NCBI GenBank assembly: GCA_029240815.1
Contig: JARDZO010000164.1
Location: 1 to 12,600, forward strand
Length of the DNA stretch: 12,600 nucleotides
Reading direction: 5' to 3'
Source: Brevibacillus sp.
GTDB taxonomy: Bacteria; Bacillota; Bacilli; Brevibacillales; Brevibacillaceae
In this document: piece by piece, positions 1-9,100 of the stretch
Numbering within the stretch: the stretch's first letter is position 1
How the letters are laid out: the number at the start of each line of letters is the position of its first letter
The notes under the pieces: generated by a model
What the model saw: only the letters and a program-made list of their open reading frames with translations
What the model was told of the DNA's origin: nothing
Database searches by the model: none
Program-made: the position numbers and the translations under genes

Positions 1-969
1 CAGCTAAAGACGCATTTCAAGACAGCAAATGGCATTGTGAAGGCTGTAGATGGAGTGGACCTCACGATTTATGAAGGCGAGACGGTCGGCATCGTCGGCG
101 AGTCAGGCTGCGGGAAGAGCGTCACCTCTCTATCCGTCATGGGCTTGCTCCCGAAGCCGATGGCGTATATCGAGCAGGGAAGCATCCTCTTTTCGGGGCG
201 AGACATTACGCAGCTGTCGGAGCGTCAGATGCGCAAGCTGCGAGGAAATGAAATCTCGATGATTTTCCAAGAACCAATGACGTCCCTCAATCCCGTTTTT
301 ACGATCGGTCAACAGCTGAGTGAGCCGCTCAAACAGCATACTCGCCTGAGCAAAAAGGAGATTCGACAAGCCGTCATTGCGATGCTGCACTCGGTAGGGA
401 TACCGAGAGCCGAGCAGATCATCGATGAATATCCACACCAGCTCTCAGGTGGAATGCGGCAGCGGGCCATGATCTCACTCGCGATGCTGTGCCAGCCAAA
501 GCTGCTGATTGCCGATGAACCGACTACGGCGCTAGACGTTACGATCCAGGCTCAAATCCTGCAGTTGATGAAAGAAATCAAGGCACGAACGAACATGGCG
601 ATGATGCTGATCACGCATGATTTGGGAGTAGTCGCGGAGATGTGTGATCGTGTGACGGTCATGTACGCGGGTCAGGTCGTAGAAAGCGCAGATGTTCGAA
701 CGATATTCAACCGCCCGACGCATCCCTACACACAAGGATTGCTTGCTTCGTTGCCTACGTCCAACGAGCGAAAAGGAGAGCTGCAATCCATTCCGGGTAG
801 CGTTCCACGTCCTGACGAAGTCCCTCGTGGATGTGCCTTTGCCCCGCGTTGTTCCTATGTGACCGACCGATGCCGGGAAGAACGTCCACCTCTCATCGCC
901 ATCGAAAATCAGTTGTGCCGTTGCTGGTTTCCCATCAGCAGACCTCAGGAGGTGACACATGCTACCTGA
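1..969 (+). CDS. Opp/Dpp-type peptide ABC transporter ATP-binding protein (DppD/OppD-like), 5'-truncated
   Basis: One of the two cytoplasmic ATPases that power a peptide or nickel-type ABC importer. The reading frame is open from base 1, with family-typical residues (LKTHF, then the lead-in to AVDGVDL). The GTG at 37 is therefore internal and the true start lies left of the window; 322 residues are visible. Seen in this numbering: Walker A GESGCGKS (33-40), ABC signature LSGGMRQR (148-155), Walker B with ADEP (171-174), H-loop His206. A C-terminal oligopeptide-transporter extension has Cys278, Cys284, Cys291 and Cys308, a C-x5-C-x6-C-x16-C spacing. The stop overlaps the next ATPase gene by 11 bp, so the two are probably translationally coupled. 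The binding protein and permeases are presumably upstream. Sequence alone cannot tell Opp from Dpp or predict the exact substrate. Confidence 0.93.
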   Translation, partial: QLKTHFKTANGIVKAVDGVDLTIYEGETVGIVGESGCGKSVTSLSVMGLLPKPMAYIEQGSILFSGRDITQLSERQMRKLRGNEISMIFQEPMTSLNPVFTIGQQLSEPLKQHTRLSKKEIRQAVIAMLHSVGIPRAEQIIDEYPHQLSGGMRQRAMISLAMLCQPKLLIADEPTTALDVTIQAQILQLMKEIKARTNMAMMLITHDLGVVAEMCDRVTVMYAGQVVESADVRTIFNRPTHPYTQGLLASLPTSNERKGELQSIPGSVPRPDEVPRGCAFAPRCSYVTDRCREERPPLIAIENQLCRCWFPISRPQEVTHAT

Positions 970-1927
970 ACCTTTGCTCGAAATCAAACAGCTGAAAAAG
1001 TATTACGACATCAAAAAAGGTTGGTTTCAGCCTGCGCAGCAGGTACGTGCAGTCGATGATGTCACTTTCACTGTATATAAAGGCGAGACGTTCGGACTGG
1101 TCGGGGAAAGTGGATGCGGCAAATCGACGACAGGCAGGGCCATTCTAAAGCTGCAGGAGCTGACGTCGGGAGAGATCCGATTTGCGGGGCGAGACATTTC
1201 CAAGCTTCCTTATGAAGAAATGAGGAAGCTGCGGAGAAAAATGCAAATGGTGTTTCAAGATCCTTATGCATCCTTGAATCCGAAAAAGACGATCCTGCAG
1301 ATTTTGACTGAGCCGCTGCGTGTCCACGGGTTGTTTACTCCGGAAGAGCGCGTGCAAAAAGCGATCGAAATACTGGAGATCGTCGGATTGTCAGAATACC
1401 ATCTGCATTCGTATCCGCACGAATTTTCAGGAGGTCAGCGCCAACGGATCGGGATCGCCCGCGCCGTCATTCTTCAGCCCGAACTGATTGTCGCCGATGA
1501 GCCGGTATCCGCCCTGGATGTTTCGATTCAGTCGCAGGTGATCAATCTTCTCCTGCAGCTGCAGCGTGATTTTGAGCTCACCTATATCTTTATCTCTCAT
1601 GATCTGGGTGTGGTCCGGCATATTACCGATCGCGTCGGGGTGATGTATCTAGGGAAGCTGGTGGAGCAGGCAAGGACTGAGGAACTCTTTGCCAATCCCA
1701 AGCATCCATACACGAGAGCGCTCCTGTCCGCGGTACCGATCAGTCATCCAGATGAAGAAAAAGAGAGAGTGATCTTAAGGGGAGATGTTCCCAGTCCGCT
1801 CAACCCTCCAGAGGGATGTCATTTCCACCCGCGCTGTCCCGACTGCATGCAGATATGCAAAACCCAGAGACCGCCAGTCGTGGAAGCAGGAGATCATGTC
1901 GTCGCTTGCCACTTATATGCAACATAA
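959..1927 (+). CDS. Opp/Dpp-type peptide ABC transporter ATP-binding protein (DppF/OppF-like)
   Basis: Second ATPase of the same importer, expected to pair with the upstream subunit as a heterodimer on the inner face of the membrane. It has 322 residues, usual for OppF/DppF. Motifs seen: Walker A GESGCGKS (49-56), signature FSGGQRQR (156-163), Walker B with ADEP (179-182), H-loop His214. The C-terminal oligopeptide-transporter domain carries Cys287, Cys293, Cys300 and Cys317, the same C-x5-C-x6-C-x16-C spacing as its partner, plus an extra Cys296. The ATG at 959 has an AGGAGG ribosome site at 947-952 with a 6-nt spacer, inside the end of the preceding gene. The M24 peptidase gene follows within 25 bp, in the same operon. 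The family is certain; the F rather than D assignment rests on gene order and the PDPYASLNPKKT-type segment. Confidence 0.93.
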   Translation: MLPEPLLEIKQLKKYYDIKKGWFQPAQQVRAVDDVTFTVYKGETFGLVGESGCGKSTTGRAILKLQELTSGEIRFAGRDISKLPYEEMRKLRRKMQMVFQDPYASLNPKKTILQILTEPLRVHGLFTPEERVQKAIEILEIVGLSEYHLHSYPHEFSGGQRQRIGIARAVILQPELIVADEPVSALDVSIQSQVINLLLQLQRDFELTYIFISHDLGVVRHITDRVGVMYLGKLVEQARTEELFANPKHPYTRALLSAVPISHPDEEKERVILRGDVPSPLNPPEGCHFHPRCPDCMQICKTQRPPVVEAGDHVVACHLYAT

Positions 1928-1940
1928 AAACAGATGAAAA

Positions 1941-1946
1941 GAGGAG
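1941..1946 (+). promoter_or_regulatory. Ribosome binding site that fixes the M24 peptidase start at 1952
   Basis: GAGGAG lies 5 nt before the ATG at 1952. It lies inside the codons that would follow the in-frame ATG at 1934, which has no comparable site upstream. The later start is therefore preferred. Confidence 0.7.
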
Positions 1947-1951
1947 ATCAC

Positions 1952-3133
1952 ATGTTACTCGCGATTCCAAAGAATGAACTCATCGGACGTCAAAAAAAGA
2001 TCATCAACAAGCTGCAAGCGAACCAGCTCGATTGTGCCATTCTATTTAGCGTCGTAGATATTTTCTACCTCACAGGCTTCCATTTTCATCCAACAGAAAG
2101 ACCCATTGGATTTTTCATTGATCCACAGCAAAAATCGCACTTGTTCGTTCCTGCATTGGAGCATGAGCACGCCGAAGAGTTTGCCTGCGTAGACCATGTA
2201 CACTCGTATCCTGAGTACCCAGGCCATCGCCATCCGATGGAGTACTTGAAGGATGCGTTGGTAGAAGCCAATTTCTTGGGAAAACGGGTCGGTTTTGATG
2301 CGGATGGTTACGGCTCTTCCATGGGGTACCGCGGTCAGAAGGTCAGCCAATTCATGGAGGCTAAAGACTTCTCCTCCATCTACGGCTGGGTCGAGGAAAT
2401 GAGAGTGATCAAATCGGCTGCCGAAATTGAATTGATCAAGGAGTCGTGTCGCTGGGGGAATCTCGCTCATCGCTTGCTGCAAAAGTATTCCAAGCCAGGA
2501 TTGAGTGAAATTGAAATTACGTCAAGGGCATCCTCCGAAGCTACGATGGCGATGATCGAAACCTTGGGGCCGGATTATAAGCCTCATGGCAACACTGCCT
2601 ATGCGATCTTCCGCGGTCAGATTGGTCCGATGTCTGCTTTCCCGCATGCTGTCACACAAAATCTGGTGCTGAAAACAGGAGATACGCTGGTGACAGGAGC
2701 GGCAGGGGAGGTTTGGGGCTATCATAGCGAGCTGGAGCGGACGATGTTTGTCCAAGAAGTGAGCGAGGAGCAGGAGAAATACTTCAATTTCATGGTGCAA
2801 GCGCAAGATATCGCCTTCGCGCATATCAAGCCAGGCAAACCGATGTCCTATGTAGAAGAAGCCGTCCAAGCTTTCTTCAAGGAAAACGAGATCCAGCATC
2901 TGACTTCGCACCATACGGGTCACGCGATTGGTTTACTGGGTCATGAAGCACCGTTCTTTGACCTGGGTGACCACACGATCATGCAGCCAGGAATGGTGAT
3001 GACGGTAGAACCAGGCATTTACGTTCGCGGTCTGGGCGGATTCCGCCATTCGGATACGGTTGTCGTGACGGAAGACGGCATGGAGATGCTCACCTATTAT
3101 CCGCGTGATTTGGCTTCTATGATTTGCGTCTAG
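1952..3133 (+). CDS. Peptidase M24 family protein (Xaa-Pro dipeptidase/creatinase fold) with altered metal site
   Basis: A 393-residue cytoplasmic protein with the two-domain creatinase/prolidase layout: an N-terminal creatinase_N-like domain (about 1-145) and a C-terminal pita-bread M24 domain (about 155-390). Its place at the end of a peptide-transporter operon suggests it acts on imported peptides or a related amide. Compared with the usual five ligands (D, D, H, E, E), the motif positions here read Gly249 (in VTGAAGE), Glu260 (in SELERT), His324 (in TGHAIG), Glu353 (in TVEPG) and Ser367 (in FRHSDT). Only the His and one Glu are kept. It may thus be a creatinase-like, metal-independent or otherwise divergent enzyme rather than a standard dinuclear Xaa-Pro peptidase. 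The start at 1952 is chosen over the in-frame ATG at 1934 because of the ribosome site. Confidence 0.85.
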   Translation: MLLAIPKNELIGRQKKIINKLQANQLDCAILFSVVDIFYLTGFHFHPTERPIGFFIDPQQKSHLFVPALEHEHAEEFACVDHVHSYPEYPGHRHPMEYLKDALVEANFLGKRVGFDADGYGSSMGYRGQKVSQFMEAKDFSSIYGWVEEMRVIKSAAEIELIKESCRWGNLAHRLLQKYSKPGLSEIEITSRASSEATMAMIETLGPDYKPHGNTAYAIFRGQIGPMSAFPHAVTQNLVLKTGDTLVTGAAGEVWGYHSELERTMFVQEVSEEQEKYFNFMVQAQDIAFAHIKPGKPMSYVEEAVQAFFKENEIQHLTSHHTGHAIGLLGHEAPFFDLGDHTIMQPGMVMTVEPGIYVRGLGGFRHSDTVVVTEDGMEMLTYYPRDLASMICV

Positions 3134-3154
3134 TCCAGTAAGAAAATGAGCCCA

Positions 3155-3208
3155 AGAGGGTTATCGCCTCGTGATCATCGAGATCACAGGAGATAGCTCT
3201 CTTTTTTT
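3155..3208 (+). terminator. Rho-independent terminator of the peptide-transport operon
   Basis: A long imperfect hairpin: arm 3155-3176 (ending GTGATC), five-base loop 3177-3181, arm 3182-3202 (starting GATCAC), followed by a run of seven T at 3202-3208. It begins 21 bp after the M24 stop. Bases 3209-3329, before the next gene, show no convincing promoter, though one must exist if this terminator is efficient. Confidence 0.85.
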
Positions 3209-3329
3209 GGTATTCTTCCTTTTCAGCTCGAAGCGAGGGATATCCATCGTCTATCTTGGCCATCTTTTTAATAGAAAAGAAAACTAATTTTGCTAGAGAT
3301 CTGTTTTTACAACATTTGGAGGTGATGAT

Positions 3330-6188
3330 ATGCCCCCTACTATTTTGGAACAACTGAATATTTTGATCCAAACGAATCCCTTGGAAAAGAAAGTTCTGCT
3401 AACCGATCGATTTGCCATTGGCCACCAGTGGATGGAACAGCTGGGACGAATGAACCAGGGGAGTGTACTCAATCTGCACGTCCAGACCCCGCAATCCTTT
3501 ATCCTCGAACAGAGCCGCCTCAGCCTTTTTGAGAAGGGTCTGACGTATACGACCTCGGAGGAAGGCTTCTGGATCATTCATTGGTTGATGCATGAGCTGG
3601 CAGGGGAGGAAGGTGCTTACCTGTCTGCTTCCATGCTGTCTCCCGGCGTCGTTCGCTGCTTTCATGCTGCCATCAGCGAAATGCGACATGCCAAAATACG
3701 GGCAGATCAGCTGGTGCATGCTGCCAGCTTTGAAAATAGACAAAAGGGAAGCTATGTACAGGAGCTTCTGGCACATTATGAAAGGTATTTGCAAGAGCGC
3801 GCACGGGTGGATGATGCAGACTTGCCGCACTACGTTCAACCCATGCCATCGCCACCTCTGATCATTATTGAAGAGCAGGCTGACCTGACCCCCTCGCAGC
3901 AAGCCGCTCTTGATGTCCTCACACAAAGCAAGCTGCATTTTTTAGTAGAGGATGGCTCTCCGCAGATGAGTGCCACAGGGTTGCCCAGAGAGAATGTCAC
4001 TTTTTTCCACGCTCTCGGTCCAGCAGCAGAGGTTCGCGAGATTTTCCGCAGGATGGCCGAACAGCGTGTGTCTTATGATGAGGTTGAAATCATCGCTTCG
4101 GACTATCGCACTTATGCACCGATCATTCATTCTTTTGCGATGAATGCCTCCATACCGTGCACGTTTTCTAAAGGATTGCCGATGATCTACTCCCGTGTGG
4201 GGCAAGCCGCTGTTCTTTATCTTGACTGGCTGGAATCAGGATACTACCTGGATCCGATGTTGCGAGCCTACAAGCAAGGGCTTTTCTCTATTGCCTCCCA
4301 GGATGAAGATCGACAGTCGGTTATCCGGATTCTGGAACGCTCCGGGATCGGGTGGGGGAGGGAGAGGTATTCTCTGTTGCGAGTGCAACAAAAGCAAGGG
4401 AATGACGAGCAGGAGCAACGATCTTTGGAACAGTGCCATGCCTTTTTCAGCCGACTCTTTGCCGTACTGCCTGTTGAACGTGATGCATGGACCATGCAGG
4501 ATCTCGTTCGGGGATGGCTGGTGTATCTGGAGGCTGTTCCTGTACGCACGGCCCACGATAGTCAAGTGAAACAACGGTTGAAGCAATGGGAGAAAAGCCT
4601 GCGGGATGTACAGTCGCCTGCAATGAAAGGTTCTGATGTCATCCGTTTTGGCAGAGATGGAGTCAAGGCAATTGCCGTGGGCACAGAAGGGACGCCTAGT
4701 GCAGGAAAGCTGCATGTCAGCTCCTTGCAAGACGGAGGTCAGACCGGGCGTCGCTTCACCTACTTGATCGGGATGGATGAGGCTAGCTGGTCAGCGACAG
4801 CAAGCCAAGATCCCGTCTTGCTCGATGAAGAGCGCACCAGAATAAGTCCACTCTTACGCACGAGCGAGAAAAAAGCAACAGAGCTTCTCGACAAACGGAT
4901 CAGAAGGCTGGGGATGATTCGTGGGGCTTGTACCTATAGCTTTTCCTCTTTTCGAATCTCTGACAATCAGTCCTGCAATCCAGCTTACGAGTTGTTGGAT
5001 GCTTTTCGCCAATCACGTGAGCTCCCGGATACGACGATTGAGGAGCTTTTGGAGCAGCTCGGTCGTCCAGTGGGGTACGTTTACTCGAGCAATCCGATTG
5101 TGCTGGATGAGCAGGAGTCGTGGATGAAGCGGCTCATTTCGCAAAGTGGTCAGATTTATCAAGGGAACGAGCAGGTATTGGCTGTCTATGGACATCTGGC
5201 AAACGGGGAAAAGGCGGCGAGTGCCAGAGCCGATCTGCTGGTAGGCGAATACGAGGGAGTGTTCTCGCCTGCCGGAATTCCCGATGCGACGAGCGTCAGC
5301 AAGCTGGAAATGTACGCGCGCTGCCCAATGCAATTCTTCTATCACGAGGTTCTGCGAATGAGACCAAAAGAGGTCGCAGCATTTGATCGCACCAAGTGGC
5401 TGAGCCATACCCAGAAAGGCACGTTGCTGCACGCCATTTTTCATCGATATACGGCTCAAACGAAGGAGCAAGACGGGGTTCATGATCTGGCCCGTCTCGA
5501 AAAAATCACGGAGGAAGAGCTCGCTCGCCTCAGGCTGGAGGTTCCCGCTCCCAGCACTCCCATCATGCAGAAGGAATGCGATGAAATCCGCAGAGATGTG
5601 GAGGTGTTCTGGGCGGGTGAGAAAAAACGAGATACCGTACCCAAGTATCTGGAATTGGCTGTCCATCAGCCGGAGGACATATTTCAGGTAGAACTGAGTG
5701 ACGAGCTCGTCTTGCCGTTGCGAGCTTATGTCGATCGGGTGGATGAAGTGGAGCCTGGCAAGTACAGAATTGTTGATTACAAGACGGGGGCACCGCGCAA
5801 GTTCAAAGAGCAAGAGTACTTTTCCAGAGGCAAGCAATTGCAGCATGCGATCTATGCAATCGCCGTGGAACAATGGTTGCGAAAAACAGGCGATGTTCCA
5901 TCCGCTGAGGTAGTGGAATCCTCTTATTACTTTCCGACTGAAAAAGGTCAAGGGCAGGAGATCGTACGCAAGCAAAATCGGCGAGAGGAGACCGCGGCTC
6001 TCGTGTCACGGCTGACCGAGTCGATTCAACGAGGGATTTTCCCTCCCACTCAGGAGGCGACCATCTGCACGTCGTGTCAGTATGAAGCGGCATGCGGAAA
6101 ACAAGCGAAAGCCATGAAAAAGAAGCGTGAGGCAGCCATGAACCACGAGCGGTTGTCCCCGTTTTTGGAGGTGGAGGATTATGCCTAA
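3330..6188 (+). CDS. AddB-like subunit, PD-(D/E)XK nuclease family, Fe-S type
   Basis: A 952-residue partner of the helicase encoded next, expected to process DNA ends at double-strand breaks. The C-terminal nuclease is complete to the eye: Cys665 in CPMQFFY, His701 in GTLLH, Asp802/Asp805 in VDRVD, Asp816-Tyr-Lys818 in VDYKTG, then Cys913-x2-Cys916-x5-Cys922. One early Cys plus a late C-x2-C-x5-C is the known [4Fe-4S] staple of AddB. The N-terminal half has the AddB-type inactive-helicase look (HVSSLQDGG near 462, LIGMDEASW near 480). The N-terminus, with VLLTDRFAIGHQ, has no GxGKT Walker A, so it should not hydrolyse ATP. It is about 200 residues shorter than B. subtilis AddB. The ATG has GGAGG at 3318-3322 with a 7-nt spacer. 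I leave the symbol blank because it may be a paralogue of a canonical addB elsewhere. Confidence 0.85.
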   Translation: MPPTILEQLNILIQTNPLEKKVLLTDRFAIGHQWMEQLGRMNQGSVLNLHVQTPQSFILEQSRLSLFEKGLTYTTSEEGFWIIHWLMHELAGEEGAYLSASMLSPGVVRCFHAAISEMRHAKIRADQLVHAASFENRQKGSYVQELLAHYERYLQERARVDDADLPHYVQPMPSPPLIIIEEQADLTPSQQAALDVLTQSKLHFLVEDGSPQMSATGLPRENVTFFHALGPAAEVREIFRRMAEQRVSYDEVEIIASDYRTYAPIIHSFAMNASIPCTFSKGLPMIYSRVGQAAVLYLDWLESGYYLDPMLRAYKQGLFSIASQDEDRQSVIRILERSGIGWGRERYSLLRVQQKQGNDEQEQRSLEQCHAFFSRLFAVLPVERDAWTMQDLVRGWLVYLEAVPVRTAHDSQVKQRLKQWEKSLRDVQSPAMKGSDVIRFGRDGVKAIAVGTEGTPSAGKLHVSSLQDGGQTGRRFTYLIGMDEASWSATASQDPVLLDEERTRISPLLRTSEKKATELLDKRIRRLGMIRGACTYSFSSFRISDNQSCNPAYELLDAFRQSRELPDTTIEELLEQLGRPVGYVYSSNPIVLDEQESWMKRLISQSGQIYQGNEQVLAVYGHLANGEKAASARADLLVGEYEGVFSPAGIPDATSVSKLEMYARCPMQFFYHEVLRMRPKEVAAFDRTKWLSHTQKGTLLHAIFHRYTAQTKEQDGVHDLARLEKITEEELARLRLEVPAPSTPIMQKECDEIRRDVEVFWAGEKKRDTVPKYLELAVHQPEDIFQVELSDELVLPLRAYVDRVDEVEPGKYRIVDYKTGAPRKFKEQEYFSRGKQLQHAIYAIAVEQWLRKTGDVPSAEVVESSYYFPTEKGQGQEIVRKQNRREETAALVSRLTESIQRGIFPPTQEATICTSCQYEAACGKQAKAMKKKREAAMNHERLSPFLEVEDYA

Positions 6189-9100
6189 TGATTCAGCGAT
6201 GGAGGATCAAGCAGCTAGGGAGCGCATTTTGAATGACTTGGACACGACTCTGCTGGTTGAGGCAGGAGCTGGATCAGGGAAAACGACGTCTCTCGTAGGA
6301 CGTATGCTCAATTTGGTGAAGACGGGCAAGGCAGAGATGAAGCAGATCGCCGCGATCACGTTTACGAATAAAGCTGCTGCCGAATTGAGAGGGCGGTTTC
6401 GCTTCCGCCTGGAAAAAGAGTGCGAGAAAGCCGGCGATGAGACAGAACGACAACGTCTGGAGCGTGCCTTGCAGCAAATGAATCATTGCATGATCGGTAC
6501 GATTCATTCCTTTTGCGGAAGGCTGCTGCGAGAGCGACCGATTGAAGCGGGGGTAGACCCGAGCTTTAGCGAAATGGACGAACGGACAGCTGTCGAATGG
6601 CAAAATCGGTGTTGGGATCAGTACGTAGAAATGCTGAGTGAAACCGGGCCGAATGGAGAACTGGATGAATGGTTGTCTCAGGGTGTCACCGTGGAAGATC
6701 TGCGTCTCGTCTATTTACGTGTATCCCAGTATGAGGATGTCACGATTTTCACCCGGAAGGTAGCTGAACCAGAGTACGATCTCATTCGGTTGACCGTACC
6801 GGACATGCTGGTGGCAGCGAAGAAATATATCCCTACACATGCTCCCGAGAAAGGCTGGGATAAGCTGCAGGAGGCGATTCATCACGCCAGTCGTTTTCTG
6901 GAGCATACAAATCTTGCCGACAGCCGGAATGTCCTTGCGCTAGCCAAAATGTTCGACCGATCTCTCGATGTGGTTCAAAACCGCTGGACGGATCCAGCAA
7001 GGGCAAAAGAGCAACGGGACCGGTTCCTCGACTGGAAGCAAACAGTGCTACAACCCTTTCTGACTGCTTGGAGGGAATATTTGCACCCTCAACTCATCTC
7101 GTTTGTGCAGCCCGCCATTGCCTTCAGCAGACAAAAGCGCCTGGAAGCAGGCATGCTGGATTTTCAGGATCTACTCCTGTGTACAGCTGAGCTATTGCGA
7201 CAGCATGCAGGGGTACGTGCGTATTTTGCTCGGCGCTACACCTATTTGCTGGTGGATGAGTTTCAGGATACCGATCCGATACAGGCTGAGATGATGATGC
7301 TGCTGACAGGAGCGGATCCCGATGAACACGATTGGCGTCGCCAGGTGCCCCGTCGTGGCTCATTATTTATCGTCGGTGATCCCAAGCAATCGATCTACCG
7401 CTTTCGACGGGCGGACATTTCTACGTACAACTTCGTAAAGGAACGGGTCGCTGCTTATGGCGATGTGCTGCAACTGACCAAAAACTTTCGTTCGGTTCAC
7501 GCGATTGGAGACTTTGTCAATGAGGCCTTCCTTCATCGGTTCCCTTCAGCTGGGGAAACGAGTGATCATCAAGCGCAGTTTGTGGAGATGATTACGGTGC
7601 AGGAAAATCCGCCAGGGGAGCAGCAGCACGGTGTCTTTACCTTAACCATCCCAAAGCAGGAGCGGGATAAAAAAGAAGACATCGTGAATGAGGATGCCGA
7701 GCGGATCGCCCGATACATCGCATGGGCGTGCCAGGGAAATATGCTCATCCAGGAAAAAGGAGGAGAAGCACCAACTTTACGAACCGCAGAGCCAGGAGAC
7801 TTCCTCATCCTGCTAAAGCAACGTCAGCCTATCGGACAGTATGCCGAAAAGCTGGAGCGATATGGAGTTCCCTCGGATACGACGGGCAGTTGGGCCACCT
7901 ACGAAGAGTTGAAAGCACTGCTGACTCTGACAACCTGCTTGAATGATTCAAGTGATCAGATTTCCTTGCTCGCTGTTCTGCGAGGCATGTTTTTCGGCGT
8001 GAGTGATGAAGCGTTGTATCACTACCGGTTGGAAGCTGGAGTCATTTCCAAAATTTCTGTGCCATCAGATGCATGCTTTTCGGAAAAGGCCATGCCAGTG
8101 TACCATGCTCTGCTGCGAATTCAACGATATCGTGAGTTGGTTTTCTCATTACCGGCTATCACTGCGTTTACGCGAATCATAGAAGACATGGGGCTGCTGC
8201 CCTATGCAGCTACCAAGGAAACAGGGGCCATTCGTTCCGGAACACTAGTGAAGCTTCTGGAGCTGATTCATCTTACTCCTTCCATTTCTGCTAGCTGGCA
8301 GGAGTTGACGTTGTTTTTACAGCGGCTGGATGATGACAAAGCTTTGGAGAGCTGCAGTTTGTTTGCTGGTTCTGGAAAAGCAGTACGCATCATGAATGTA
8401 CATAAAGCAAAGGGACTGGAGGCACCAGTGGTGTTCATGGCGTGCCCATGCGGCCAAAAGGAGCACGACGCTACGGAGCATGTTGATCGCGGTACAGACC
8501 CTGCCGTCGGATATTTCACGATTAACCGCCAAAAGGCACCTTATCCTCCCGAACTTATCGCACAACCGGTCGGCTGGGAAGAACTGGCGAATAAGGAGCA
8601 GGTCTATCTTCTCGCCGAGGAGGAGCGACTGCTCTATGTGGCGACTACGCGAGCCAGACAAATGCTGATCATAAGTCAATATCCTTCCAAACCAACGATA
8701 GACCCGTGGAGTATGCTCCAGGATTGCTTGCAGCAACAACCGGAGTTGGAAGTACCTGTACAGGAGCCGGACATGCCACGTCCAGTAAGAGAAGCAGCAG
8801 ATCATGCTCCGCTCCACTTGTGGGACGCATGGAGAAAGGAAGCTTCGCGACCTACTTTTGCGCGAAGCAGCGTGACGGAAAAGGCGAAGGGGTCTTTTGC
8901 AGGGGAACTCCCTCGTCCCAAAGAGGGCAGAGGTATGGCATTTGGTTTAGTTGTTCATCGCAGTATGGAAGCACTCGGGAATGGCTTGGAACCTGAAAAA
9001 CAGGATGCGTTTATCCATATGATTGCCGAAGAAGAAGGGCTGGACCCCAAATGGAACGATGAGGCGAGGCAGGCTGTCAATCGAGTAATGAACAGTCAGC

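Noticed and set aside
37..39. GTG as the start of the first ABC ATPase gene
   Set aside because: The frame is open to base 1 with typical family residues before it, so the gene is truncated by the window rather than starting here.
1934..1936. ATG as the start of the M24 gene
   Set aside because: The ribosome site at 1941-1946 lies after it and fits the ATG at 1952.
5013..5975. Long antisense frame of 320 codons inside the AddB-like gene
   Set aside because: It is a shadow of the real gene in a mid-GC sequence, with no ribosome site or recognisable domain.
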